Source: Desulfatibacillum sp.
GTDB taxonomy: Bacteria > Desulfobacterota > Desulfobacteria > Desulfobacterales > SpSt-501
NCBI GenBank assembly: GCA_020725555.1
Contig: DYEU01000021.1
Span: 91,403-155,402, forward strand
Direction: 5' to 3'
Length of the DNA: 64,000 nt
How positions within the stretch are numbered: the stretch's first letter is position 1; each line of letters opens with the position of its first letter. The notes under the pieces are model-generated. The model worked only from the letters and a program-made list of their open reading frames with translations, made no database searches and was not told the origin of the DNA. Below are positions 42,216 to 53,691 of the stretch, one piece after another. Position numbers and translations under genes: made by a program.

Positions 42216-42318
42216 ATCCCGGGGGCGATATCGGCTCCGGCAGAGGGATCCACGCAGGGCGCGGGAGGGCGGAGCGGCGTGCGCTTCCGCGCCCTTCCCC
42301 GGAAGGGCGGGTGTCCGC

Positions 42319-42828
42319 ATGAAAACGAAGGGGGAGGTTGTCTTCTTTGCGGTCTGTGTCGCGTTCTTCGGCTTCATGGGCGCCCAGGCGGTCGCCCTGA
42401 TGGGCGAGGGCCGGGCGGGCGAGATCGGAAGCGCGCTCTGGCCGCTGATCGCTCTTTGCGCCGCGCTCGGGCTGAGCGCGGTGCTCCTGTTCCAGGCCGT
42501 CCGCCGCCCCGCCGCCGCGGCCGTGGGGGGGGAAGCCTCCGAACCGGACGCGAGAGATGAGGCGCGAAGGCGGCGCAAGGCCGTGGTCGCGAGCACCGCC
42601 TGCTTTTTTCTCTACCTCGTCGCCATTTCCTTCCTCGGCTTCATCCTGGCGACCCTGTTCTTCATCCCGGCCTTCGCCTTCGCGCTCGGGGAGCGGCGAA
42701 CGAAGGTCCTCGTCGCCGCCCCCCTCATTCTCACGACGGTCATGACCGCCGTGTTCATCAAGTTTCTCACCATCCCCTTTCCCAAGGGAGTGGGGGTGTT
42801 CGCCGCGTTCAGCCGGCTTTTTTACTGA
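42319..42828 (+). CDS. Tripartite tricarboxylate transporter small membrane protein (TctB)
   Basis: Four TM helices between tctC and tctA homologs. Confidence 0.85.
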   Translation: MKTKGEVVFFAVCVAFFGFMGAQAVALMGEGRAGEIGSALWPLIALCAALGLSAVLLFQAVRRPAAAAVGGEASEPDARDEARRRRKAVVASTACFFLYLVAISFLGFILATLFFIPAFAFALGERRTKVLVAAPLILTTVMTAVFIKFLTIPFPKGVGVFAAFSRLFY

Positions 42829-42855
42829 GGCCGGGCCGCGGGGCCGGGAGGCGCT

Positions 42856-44349
42856 ATGCTCGAGATCTACGGCCAGGCGTTCGCCACGGTGCTTTTGCCC
42901 CAGAACCTGATCGCCATGGTCCTGGGCGCCCTCTGGGGGCTTCTTGCGGGGGCGCTGCCCGGCATCAGCACCTCGATGGGGGTCGTCCTCATCCTTTCCT
43001 TCACCTACACCTTGGCGCCCATGACCGCCTTGGTCCTCTTGGTGGGCGCCTACCTGGGCGGGATCACGGGGGGCGGGATCACCTCCATCCTCTTCGGGAT
43101 CCCGGGCGAGCCCTCCTCGGTGCCGACGGTGATCGAGGGCCACGCGCTCGCCAAGCAAGGCAAGGCCGCCGCCGCCATGTGGACCTACCTTCTGTGCTCC
43201 ATTTTCGGCGGCCTCTTCAGCGTCCTTTTCATGATCGTCGCCACCCCGTTGATCGCCGATTTTGCGCTGCGCTTCGGGCCGGCGGAGTACTTCGCGCTCA
43301 CCATCCTGGGGCTGAGCGTCGTCTCGGGGCTCTCGGGCGGCTCGATGCTCAAGGGGTTTCTCTCCTGTTTCTTCGGGCTGTTTCTCGCGACGATCGGCAC
43401 CGACGGGATCACGGGGGAAGAGCGCTTCACCTTCGGGACGGTGACGCTGCTCGGCGGGGTGAACTTCGTGGTGGCCATGGTGGGGTTGCTCGCCGTCTCC
43501 GAGATCATGATGGAGGCCGAGGAGCCCTTCAAGGAATACAAGGGCATGGTCGAGTATCGCGGCCTGCTTGAGGAGCTGCCGCGCTTTTCGCTCTTCCGCA
43601 AGTACTGGCTCACGATGATCCGCTCGCCGATCATCGGCACGATCGTGGGCGCGCTCCCGGGGGCGGGGGCGACGATTGCGGCCTTTCTCGCCTACGGCGA
43701 GGCGGCGCGCACGGCGAAGCACGAGCCCGCGAAATTCGGCAAGGGGGCGATCGAGGGCCTGATGGCGGCCGAGTGCGCCAACAACGCCTCGACCGGCGGG
43801 TCGATGACGATTCTCTTGTCGCTGGGGATCCCCGGGAGCAACACGACGGCCATGCTGGTGGCCGCCTTCATGATCCACGGCATGCAGCCGGGGCCGCTTC
43901 TTCTCTCCCAGCGGCCGGATATCGTCTACGGCATCTTCACGGCGATGATCGTGATCAACCTGCTCCTGCTGGCGATCACCGGGACCGCAATCCGGCTGTT
44001 TCTGCAGCTCAACCGCCTGCCCTACTCGGTCTTCTCCGCCGCGATCCTGATCCTCTGCGTGGTCGGCGCCTTCGGGATCAACAACAGCGTGGACGACATG
44101 ATGCTCATGTTCGTCTTCTCGCTGATCGGCTATTTCATGAGGAAGTTCGGGGTGCCGGTCGCGCCCTGCATCCTCGCGCTCGTGCTGGGGGATCTCGCCG
44201 AGCTCTCGCTCCGGCGGGCGCTGCTCCTCTCGGGGGGAAGCCCGCTCGGGCTCGTCTCCAGCCCGATCAGCGCGGTATTGCTCTTGGGAGCGCTCGTCTC
44301 CATCGTTTACCCCCTGATCAAGAAGCCCAAGATGCTCGCAAGTTCCTGA
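42856..44349 (+). CDS. Tripartite tricarboxylate transporter large membrane protein (TctA)
   Basis: GLLAGALPGISTSMGVVLILSFTY, ANNASTGGSMTILLSLGIPGSNTTAML. Confidence 0.95.
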   Translation: MLEIYGQAFATVLLPQNLIAMVLGALWGLLAGALPGISTSMGVVLILSFTYTLAPMTALVLLVGAYLGGITGGGITSILFGIPGEPSSVPTVIEGHALAKQGKAAAAMWTYLLCSIFGGLFSVLFMIVATPLIADFALRFGPAEYFALTILGLSVVSGLSGGSMLKGFLSCFFGLFLATIGTDGITGEERFTFGTVTLLGGVNFVVAMVGLLAVSEIMMEAEEPFKEYKGMVEYRGLLEELPRFSLFRKYWLTMIRSPIIGTIVGALPGAGATIAAFLAYGEAARTAKHEPAKFGKGAIEGLMAAECANNASTGGSMTILLSLGIPGSNTTAMLVAAFMIHGMQPGPLLLSQRPDIVYGIFTAMIVINLLLLAITGTAIRLFLQLNRLPYSVFSAAILILCVVGAFGINNSVDDMMLMFVFSLIGYFMRKFGVPVAPCILALVLGDLAELSLRRALLLSGGSPLGLVSSPISAVLLLGALVSIVYPLIKKPKMLASS

Positions 44350-44382
44350 GCAGGGCCGCATGGCACGGGAAGGAGAGACCGC

Positions 44383-45582
44383 ATGGCGAAAACCCGGGTG
44401 AAGACGCCGCTCGTCGAGCTCGACGGCGACGAGATGACGCGCATCATCTGGGCGTGGATCAAGGAGAAGCTGATCCTCCCCCACCTCGATGTCGAGCTCA
44501 AGTACTTCGATCTCGGCATCCAGACGCGGGATGCGACCGAGGACCGGGTCACTGTGGAGGCGGCGCACGCGATCCGCGAGTACGGCGTCGGGGTCAAGTG
44601 CGCGACGATCACGCCGGATGCCGAGCGGGTCGCCGAGTACGGCCTCAAGAAAGCCTGGCCCTCGCCCAACGGCCAGATCCGCTCCATCCTGGACGGGACC
44701 GTCTTCCGCAAGCCGATCCTCGTGTCCAACATCCGGCCCGCCGTGCGGAGCTGGAAAAAGCCGATCGTCGTGGGCCGGCACGCCTACGGCGACCTCTACC
44801 GCGGGGTCGAACTCGCCGTCGACCGGCCCGGCCGGGTGGAGATGGTGTACCGGCCCGAAGCGGGCGGCGAGGAGCGGCGGCTGGTGGTCCACGAGTTCAA
44901 GGGCCCCGGGATCGTGATGGGGATCCACAACCTGGACGGCTCGATCCGCTCCTTTGCGCGCTCCTGCATCGCGCTTGCGCTGAGCGAGAAGATCGATCTC
45001 TGGTTTTCGACCAAGGACACGATCAGCAAGGTCTACCAGGGGCGCTTCAAGGAGATCTTCGCCGCGGAGACCGCGGCGCGGCGCGAGGAGTTCGCGCGGG
45101 CGGGGATCGGCTACCGCTACCTGCTGATCGACGATGCGGCGGCCCAGGCCCTCAAGCACGAGGGGGGCTTCCTCTGGGCGCTCAGCAACTACGACGGCGA
45201 TGTCTTCTCGGATGTGGTGGCCGCGGGGTTCGGGAGCCTCGGGATGATGACCTCGGTGCTGGTGAGCCCGGAGGGGAAGTTCGAGTTCGAGGCCGCCCAC
45301 GGCACGGTGCGCCGCCACTACTACGAGCACCGGAAGGGCAACCCCACGAGCACGAACTCGGTCGCCTCGATCTTCGCCTGGAGCGGGGCGCTGCGGAAGC
45401 GCGGAGAGCTGGACGGCACCCCCGAGGTCGTCGCCTTCGCCGACCGCCTGGAGCGGGCGGTGCTGGGCTGCATCGAGGAGGGGATCGTGACCCGCGACCT
45501 CGTGCCCCTGATGGAGCCGCAGCCGGCGGGCTGGCAGACGACCGAGGGCTTCATCGAGGCCGTGGCCGCACGGCTGGCCTGA
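44383..45582 (+). CDS. icd: NADP-dependent isocitrate dehydrogenase (eukaryote-like subfamily)
   Basis: [81 protein letters not shown]. Confidence 0.93.
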   Translation: MAKTRVKTPLVELDGDEMTRIIWAWIKEKLILPHLDVELKYFDLGIQTRDATEDRVTVEAAHAIREYGVGVKCATITPDAERVAEYGLKKAWPSPNGQIRSILDGTVFRKPILVSNIRPAVRSWKKPIVVGRHAYGDLYRGVELAVDRPGRVEMVYRPEAGGEERRLVVHEFKGPGIVMGIHNLDGSIRSFARSCIALALSEKIDLWFSTKDTISKVYQGRFKEIFAAETAARREEFARAGIGYRYLLIDDAAAQALKHEGGFLWALSNYDGDVFSDVVAAGFGSLGMMTSVLVSPEGKFEFEAAHGTVRRHYYEHRKGNPTSTNSVASIFAWSGALRKRGELDGTPEVVAFADRLERAVLGCIEEGIVTRDLVPLMEPQPAGWQTTEGFIEAVAARLA

Positions 45583-45631
45583 ATCCCTTCCCCGCGGCAG
45601 GCGGCCGGCCGGGGCCGCCCGCCGTGTTCGT

Positions 45632-47035
45632 TCAGGAGCGGCGCGGCGCGTTGCGGGCCGCGGCCCGCTCGGCTTCGCCGCGGAAGTGCTCGCGGAAGGC
45701 TAGGGCCGCGTAGGTCGCCGCCCGGGTGCCGATCAGCTCGCCGTGGGCCACGACCGCGGCCACGGCGAGCTTTTCCCCGCTCCGGGGATCCGCCGCGTAG
45801 CCCACGAACCAGTCGTAGCGCTCCTCCCCCGAGCCGTCGCCGATCGACCCGGTTTTCCCCCCGATCTCCAGCCCCGCGAGAATGCGGTCTGCGCTGTGCT
45901 TCTGAAACTCCCGGTGTGCCGTCCCCGACTGCACCGTCTCGCGCATGAGCTCGCGCAGGGTGCGGGCGGTCGCCGGGTCGACGATGCGGTCGCCCATCAC
46001 GGTGCGGCTCTGGTAGACGACCCGGCCCTCGGGGCCGATCACCCAGTCCACGATCGTGGGCTCGACCCATCGGCCGCGGTTCACGACCGCCGCCGCGATC
46101 AGGGCGCCGTGAAGCGGCGAGATGCGGGTGGTGCGGTTGAAGCCGCTGGCCACCTCGGCGAGCCCGTAGCGGTCGCCGCGGCCGAGCTCGACGACGCTCG
46201 GCCGCAGCGGAAGCTCGAAGTCGATCTCCCGGTTGAAGCCGAAGGCCTCGGCATAGCCCTCGATCCGCTCCCGGCCCAGGAGGTTCGCCCCCAGCTTGCC
46301 GAAGACGGGGTTCACCGACTGGGCGAAGGAATCCCGCAGGGTGATCTGCTGGTCGCGGCGCGAGGCCTTGGGCGCGATCTGGGATTTGTAGAGGGTGTAT
46401 TTCCCGCCGGAGTAGGGGATCAGCGAGCCGGGCTTGAGGTCGGCCGCTTCCAAGGCGGCCGCGGCGGTGACGATCTTGAAGACGCTCGCCGCCGGAAAAC
46501 GGCTTTCGAGACAGGGGTTCACCTCCGGCCGGTTGCGGTCGTGGCCCGCCATGGCGAGCACGCGGCCGTCGGTGGGGTCGATCGCCACCACGGCGATGGA
46601 GCGTGCGTGCCTGCGGTCGAGGTGCTCGGCGAGGACCTGCTGGAGCCGGGGGGCGAGGGTCGTCTGCAGGGTGAAGCAGCGGTTGCCCTGGCGGATTTCG
46701 AGCTGCTCCTCGGCGAGGTTGAGAAAGGCGACGCCGGCCGTGAGGGCCTGGAGCTCGATCTTTGAAAAGGACTTGAGCGGAGGCCGCGGGGAGGGGTCGC
46801 CGCCGCCTGCGGGCCGCAGGAGGCCCTGGGCGGCCAAGCGGGGGTCGGGTGCGGTTTTTTTCGCCGTGAGGTTCGCGCCGATCTGCAGCGCCGCAAATGC
46901 AATCCCCACGAAAAGAAGAAGGGCCCAAAGAAGCCTTCGTCTCGTTGCCCGGCCGCCCGCGGCGGCGGTGCGGGGTGAGCTTTTCCCCGCGGCGGGCGGG
47001 AGCGTCGGCAGCGTCAGGCAGCGTGTGTGGTACAT
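45632..47035 (-). CDS. Penicillin-binding protein transpeptidase-domain protein
   Basis: SVFK (SxxK), SVN (SxN), GGKTGSIG (KTG); N-terminal TM segment. Confidence 0.9.
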   Translation of the reverse strand: MYHTRCLTLPTLPPAAGKSSPRTAAAGGRATRRRLLWALLLFVGIAFAALQIGANLTAKKTAPDPRLAAQGLLRPAGGGDPSPRPPLKSFSKIELQALTAGVAFLNLAEEQLEIRQGNRCFTLQTTLAPRLQQVLAEHLDRRHARSIAVVAIDPTDGRVLAMAGHDRNRPEVNPCLESRFPAASVFKIVTAAAALEAADLKPGSLIPYSGGKYTLYKSQIAPKASRRDQQITLRDSFAQSVNPVFGKLGANLLGRERIEGYAEAFGFNREIDFELPLRPSVVELGRGDRYGLAEVASGFNRTTRISPLHGALIAAAVVNRGRWVEPTIVDWVIGPEGRVVYQSRTVMGDRIVDPATARTLRELMRETVQSGTAHREFQKHSADRILAGLEIGGKTGSIGDGSGEERYDWFVGYAADPRSGEKLAVAAVVAHGELIGTRAATYAALAFREHFRGEAERAAARNAPRRS

Positions 47036-47039
47036 GCGG

Positions 47040-48071
47040 TCATCTCCGGGCAAGCGGCCGTCGCGTGCCGACGCCGCGGCGCAGAGCCTCCACGCCTTCC
47101 GGCATCGGGTGGGCGGCGGCGCGGGTGATGCAGGAGGTGCTGACCCCCAGGTGACGGGCCACCTCGGCCCCGGAGTAGCCAAGATCGCGCATGGCGAACC
47201 AGGAGAGCGCGGTGCGGGCTTCCACCACGGGGCGGCGGCGGCTTCCGCCGAGGAGCTCCCCTGCGGAGACGCCCCAAGCCTCGCAGGCGCGGCGGCAGAC
47301 CGAGGCGATGTCGGGGCGTGGCCCATCCAAAAGGAAGTTCCGCCGTTGCCGCATTTCCATGCGCTCGATCATCTTCGCGACAAACCGTCGGTCGCCCAGG
47401 ATGCACCGTTCCGCGGTCGAGCGATACCCGTGGCGGTGGCGCCGGGAGGTGACCTCCGACCAGCCTCCCCAGGAGGGAAGCGAAAGCCGCTCGAGCCCGA
47501 GGTCTCCCGGCGGACGGGGGATCCCGTCGGCGATGAAGCGGTTGTAGGCCGTGCGGGCCGCCCTGCGCGTGGGTGCAAAGAAGGAAAGCACCCGGTCGGT
47601 CTCCTGCCAGGGGCGGGGGACGCGGCCGAGGAGGGCGCTGTGGCCGCTCCAGGGCCAGCGGCCGAGTTCCTCGAGGCTGCCCACGATCCCCGCCCGCAGC
47701 GGGTTCAGGTGGATGTAGCGCACGAGTTCCCTGAGATAGGGCTCCTTCTGGCAGAGCAGGGAGCGGAAACGGTTCTGGAAGAGGTGCCCGCTCCGGCCGT
47801 GGCGCTTGTTGAAGGCGACCGCGTAGCCGGTGAGGAGCCGATGCATGGTCGAGGAGAGGGACAGGGCCGCCGACTCGCACAGGAGGTGGACGTGGTTCGA
47901 GAGAAGCGCCCAGGCGTAAATGTGCACGGCCCCCTCCGCGGCGAGCCGGCCGAGGCGGGCGAGGAAACGGTCCCGGTCCTCGTCGTCGTGAAAGAGGGGG
48001 CGCCCCTCGATCCCGCGGGCGATGACATGGTGCAGGGCCCCGGGAGCATCGATACGCGCTGCACGCGGCAT
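47040..48071 (-). mobile_element. REP-associated tyrosine transposase (Y1/HUH, IS200-like) with DnaA-C-like HTH tail
   Basis: MPRAARIDAPGALHHVIARGIEGRPLFHDDEDRDRFL...LLSNHVHLL (HUH)...GHLFQNRFRSLL...YLRELVRYIHLNPLRA; C-terminal PVVEARTALSWFAMRDLGYSGAEVARHLGVSTSCITRA. Confidence 0.92.
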
Positions 48072-48178
48072 GGACGTCATTGTAACGTTTTTGTTTTGTC
48101 CGGTAAAGCAATTTCTGCATCAACGTCCCTATTCTTTTTTCGGTTGACAGGGGGGCAGGGAGTCTTTAAGCAGGCCGC

Positions 48179-49528
48179 ATGCAGGAGGCGATCCGGAAGC
48201 TGCTCGAACGGGATGCAGGGGAGCGGGAGTTCCAGCAGGCCGTGCGCGAGGTGCTGGGAACCGTGGCGCCGTTTCTCGCGCGCCTGCCGCAGCCTGTCGC
48301 CCAGGGGCTGCTCGAGCGCATCGTCGAGCCCGAGCGCGTCGTCTCCTTCCGCGTCCCCTGGGTGGACGACCGCGGCCGCACCTGCGTCAACCGCGGTTTT
48401 CTCGTGGAGATGAACAACGCCCTGGGCCCCTTCAAGGGGGGGCTGCGCTTTCACCCCTCGGTCACGCAGAGCATTCTCAAGTTTCTCGCCTTCCAGCAGG
48501 TCTTCAAGAACGCCCTGACCGGTCTGCCGCTGGGCGGCGGGGCGGGCGGCGCGGACTTCGACCCCAAGGGGAAATCCGACGCCGAAGTCATGCGCTTCTG
48601 CACGGCCTTCATGCAGGAGCTCTACCGCCATGTCGGCCCGCGGGTGGACATCCCCGGGGGCGACATCGGGGTCGGCGCGCGCGAGATCGGATATCTCTTC
48701 GGCGCCTACCGCCGCCTCGCCAACCGTTTCGAGGGGGCGCTCACGGGCAAGGGGCTCGCCTGGGGCGGAAGCCTCTTCCGGGCCGAGGCCGCGGGCTACG
48801 GCTGCGTCTACTTCGCATCCGAGCTCCTCGCCTCGCGGGGCCTCGGCCTCGAAGGGCAGGTCTGCCTCGTCTCCGGCTCGGGGAACGTCGCCCAGCACAC
48901 GGCCGAGCAATTGATCCGCTCCGGGGCCCGGGTGGTGACGCTCTCCGATTCCTCGGGTCACATCTACGACCGCGACGGGATCGACGGGGAAAAACTCGCC
49001 TTCGTCAAGCACCTGAAAAACGTGCGCCGCGGCCGCATCCGCGAGTACGTCGAGAAATACCCTTCGGCCGTCTATGTGCCGGTCGACCCCAGCCTCGATC
49101 ATCACCCCATCTGGAGCCATAGGGCGGATCTCGCCTTCCCTTGCGCCACGGAAAACGAGATCGGCGAGCAGGACGCCTACCGCCTGATCAACCACCCGAT
49201 CAAGCTCGTCTGCGAGGCGGCGAACATGCCCTGCACGCCCGAGGCCGTCCAGATCTTCGCCGGCAAGCACATCCTGTTCGCCCCGGGCAAGGCGGCGAAC
49301 GCGGGCGGTGTCGCCGTGAGCGGGCTCGAGCTCGTGCAAAACAGCATGCGGCTCTCCTGGCAGGGCGAGGAGATCGACGCCCGCCTCAAACTCCTCATGA
49401 AAGGCATCTACCGCACCTGCCTCGAGGCGGCCGAGGCCTACGGCTGCCCCGGCGATCTCCTCCGCGGGGCGAACCTCGCCGCCTTCGAAAAAGTGGCCAA
49501 CGCCATGCTCGACCAGGGCGTGGCCTGA
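48179..49528 (+). CDS. GdhA-like glutamate dehydrogenase with Ala at the catalytic Lys position
   Basis: GPFKGGLRFHPSV, VFKNALTGLPLGGGAGGADFDPKGKSDAEVMRFC, GDIGVGAREIGY, SGSGNVAQH; canonical motif is GGGKGGSDFDPKGKS. Confidence 0.92.
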   Translation: MQEAIRKLLERDAGEREFQQAVREVLGTVAPFLARLPQPVAQGLLERIVEPERVVSFRVPWVDDRGRTCVNRGFLVEMNNALGPFKGGLRFHPSVTQSILKFLAFQQVFKNALTGLPLGGGAGGADFDPKGKSDAEVMRFCTAFMQELYRHVGPRVDIPGGDIGVGAREIGYLFGAYRRLANRFEGALTGKGLAWGGSLFRAEAAGYGCVYFASELLASRGLGLEGQVCLVSGSGNVAQHTAEQLIRSGARVVTLSDSSGHIYDRDGIDGEKLAFVKHLKNVRRGRIREYVEKYPSAVYVPVDPSLDHHPIWSHRADLAFPCATENEIGEQDAYRLINHPIKLVCEAANMPCTPEAVQIFAGKHILFAPGKAANAGGVAVSGLELVQNSMRLSWQGEEIDARLKLLMKGIYRTCLEAAEAYGCPGDLLRGANLAAFEKVANAMLDQGVA

Positions 49529-49749
49529 CCCGCGGTCTTCCCCCTGTCCCATCTTGACAAGACCTTTCCTGTGATTATGTTCTCTGCGAAATTTTGAGTC
49601 CGAACGCATCTTATTGATTTTAATGGAAATAATTTATCACCCGGCAGCCTCCCCGTCTCCCAGCTCGCATCCGGCGATCGCCGGTACCCATTCGGGCGGG
49701 CACGGCAACGCCGTCCCGAACCATATCTTTTCCAAGGAGGGAATCCGTC

Positions 49750-50037
49750 ATGAAGATCAGGCCGATGAATGACAGAATCCTGGTGGTGCGCGTCGAGGAG
49801 GAGAAAAAGACCGCCGGCGGCATCATCATCCCCGACACGGCCAAGGAAAAGCCCCAGGAGGGCAAGGTCGTCGCCGTCGGGCCCGGCAAGATGGGAGAGG
49901 ACGGCAAGCGCATCCCCATGGAGGTGAAGAAGGGCGATCGCATCCTCTTTTCCAAGTATGCCGGCAACGAGATCAAGATCGACGGCGTCGAGCACATCTT
50001 CATGCGCGAAGACGACGTTCTCGGAATTCTGGAATAA
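49750..50037 (+). CDS. groES: Co-chaperonin GroES
   Basis: [47 protein letters not shown]. Confidence 0.98.
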   Translation: MKIRPMNDRILVVRVEEEKKTAGGIIIPDTAKEKPQEGKVVAVGPGKMGEDGKRIPMEVKKGDRILFSKYAGNEIKIDGVEHIFMREDDVLGILE

Positions 50038-51684
<1,647 letters not shown>

Positions 51685-51730
51685 TCCGGGGCGCGGGCCG
51701 AAACGCGGCTGCTACCGCCCAACCCACAAC

Positions 51731-51762
51731 GGGGGGCGGCCCTCCGGGGTCGCCCCCCTTTT
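51731..51762 (+). terminator. Intrinsic terminator of groESL
   Basis: GGGGGGCG-N12-CGCCCCCC-TTTT. Confidence 0.75.
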
Positions 51763-51973
51763 GTTTGCTCGCCCGCAGCGGAGACCGACCGCCCGCTGGG
51801 CCTGGCTCCCGCCCGGCAGGCATGGGAAACCCGAAGACCCGACCCCCCAACCCCCGGCGCAAGCGGCCGGGGCGGGGAGGCGAACGCCTTTTTCGAGGAC
51901 CCTTCCCGCCCGGCCGCTTTCACGGCGCAAGGGGTCCGTCGGGCGATGGACCCCGTTGTTCCCGCCCCCTTAC

Positions 51974-52927
51974 TTAAAGGGAGCGGATCTCCTGGCGCAT
52001 GAAGACCGTGTAGGAGACGGCGAAGCAGACCACCGTCACCGCGAGAAGCGAGATGATGTGCGGCATGACGAGGAGAAGGCTCTGATCGAAGGCGAGCGGC
52101 CCGGAGAAACGGGTCATCGAGAGCGCCTCGAGCGGCCCGCCCGGGATGAAGGAGCGGGCCGAGCGGCGCATCGGGTCGATCACCGTCGCCGTCGCCTCGG
52201 AGTAAAGCTCCATGGGGGAGAGCAGCACCACCTGGCGCACGGCGGCGATCTTGCGCATGGCCGCCTCGGGCTTGAGGTCCGCCGCCTGCCCGAGCAGGGT
52301 GTTCGCCAGGATGCTCGCCCCGATGGTGACGAAGAAGGAGAAGAAGATCCACACCGCCAGCGCGGCGAGCGCCGAGGTCGCCGTGCTGCGGAAGAGGATC
52401 GAGAAGAGGATCGCCACCCCGAGCCAGAGGGCGACGTAGACGATGCTCACCACGAGGTAGACCGCGACCCGCAGCAGCTCCTCCGCGCCCGGGACGACCC
52501 CGACCACGGCGAGCCCCAGCCCGGTGATCACGAGCACGATCGCCGTGAGCAGGACGGCGATCATGATCACGCCGGCCAAGAACTTGCCGTTGATCACGAC
52601 GTCGCGGTAGATCGGCTGGGCGAGGATCTTGCTCAGGGTGCCCTCGTTTCGTTCGCGGTTGATCGCGTCGAAGCCGAGCACCAGGCCGACGAGCGGGCCG
52701 AAGAAGGCCACGAACTCGACCAGCGAGAACATCGCCCCCCTCTCGGCGAAGATCATCAGGAAGACGAACTGCGGCTTGAGCTCGCCCTCGGCCCCGCGGA
52801 TGCGCAGGCCCACCATGTAGGCCGTGATCAGGCTCACCATGGCGATCAGGGCGAAGAGGATCACGAAGCGGTAGCTGCTGAAATGATCGGCGAGCTCCTT
52901 GCGGACGATCGCGGCGAGTCCGTTCAC
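51974..52927 (-). CDS. ABC transporter permease (NosY-like ABC-2 type)
   Basis: MNGLAAIVRKELADHFSSYRFVILFALIAMVSL; INRERNEGTLSKILAQPIYRDVVI. Confidence 0.88.
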   Translation of the reverse strand: MNGLAAIVRKELADHFSSYRFVILFALIAMVSLITAYMVGLRIRGAEGELKPQFVFLMIFAERGAMFSLVEFVAFFGPLVGLVLGFDAINRERNEGTLSKILAQPIYRDVVINGKFLAGVIMIAVLLTAIVLVITGLGLAVVGVVPGAEELLRVAVYLVVSIVYVALWLGVAILFSILFRSTATSALAALAVWIFFSFFVTIGASILANTLLGQAADLKPEAAMRKIAAVRQVVLLSPMELYSEATATVIDPMRRSARSFIPGGPLEALSMTRFSGPLAFDQSLLLVMPHIISLLAVTVVCFAVSYTVFMRQEIRSL

Positions 52928-52928
52928 G

Positions 52929-53684
52929 TCAGGCCTCCAGGAAATATTTCATGTAGATCTCTTCCAGCGTGTACTCCTCGCGGTCGACTCCGAACTTCTC
53001 GCGGGCGAGCTGCTCGAGCGGCCCCTGGGCGACCATCCGGCCGCGGATCATGATCCCCACCCGGTCGCAGACCTTCTGCACCTGGTGCAGCTGGTGGCTG
53101 GAGAGGAGGATGGTCATCTTTTTTCTGCGGGCGAGATCCTCGATGAGCTCCATGATGCGCTGGGTCGCATCGGGGTCGAGCCCGAGCGTCGGCTCGTCGA
53201 GGAAGGCGACGCGCGAGTCCTTGATCAGCAGCTCGGCGATCCCCAGCCGCTGCCGCATGCCGCGCGAGTAGGCGCCGATCTTTTTCTCGGCGTCCGCGGC
53301 GAGCCCCACGGCCTCGAGGGCGGCCGCGATCCGTCCCTCGGCCTCGGCCGGCGGGATCGCGTTCAGGTCGGCGACGAAGGAGAGCATCTGGCGGCCGGTG
53401 AGGTCCGAGTAGAACCCCATGTTCTCCTGCAGATAGCCGACCTTTTGCTTGACCTTGATCGGCTCGCGGGTGGGGTTCAAGCCGAGCACCTGAAGCTTGC
53501 CGCGCGTCGGCTCGGTCAGCCCGAGCAGCATGAGGATGGTGGTCGTCTTCCCCGCGCCGTTGGGCCCGAGGAAGCCGAAGATCTCCCCCTCGCGCACCTC
53601 GAAGGTGAGGCGGTCGACCGCCGTCTGGTTCTTGTAGACCTTGGTCAGCTCTTCCGTGGAGAGGACAACGGGCGCGGTTTCCAT
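52929..53684 (-). CDS. ABC transporter ATP-binding protein
   Basis: GFLGPNGAGKTTTILMLLGL, SRGMRQRLGIAELLI, VAFLDEPTLGLDP. Confidence 0.95.
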   Translation of the reverse strand: METAPVVLSTEELTKVYKNQTAVDRLTFEVREGEIFGFLGPNGAGKTTTILMLLGLTEPTRGKLQVLGLNPTREPIKVKQKVGYLQENMGFYSDLTGRQMLSFVADLNAIPPAEAEGRIAAALEAVGLAADAEKKIGAYSRGMRQRLGIAELLIKDSRVAFLDEPTLGLDPDATQRIMELIEDLARRKKMTILLSSHQLHQVQKVCDRVGIMIRGRMVAQGPLEQLAREKFGVDREEYTLEEIYMKYFLEA

Positions 53685-53691
53685 CTCGACC

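Noticed and set aside
42094-45330. 1078-aa minus-strand ORF
   Set aside because: Antisense to tctC (3' end), tctB, tctA and icd; Arg/Glu/His/Gly-rich composition typical of GC-rich shadow frames.
49553-49750. CIRCE or sigma32 element upstream of groES
   Set aside because: Neither TTAGCACTC-N9-GAGTGCTAA nor a CTTGAA/CCCCAT pair was seen; only a sigma70-like TTGACA-N16-TATGTT and some hairpins.
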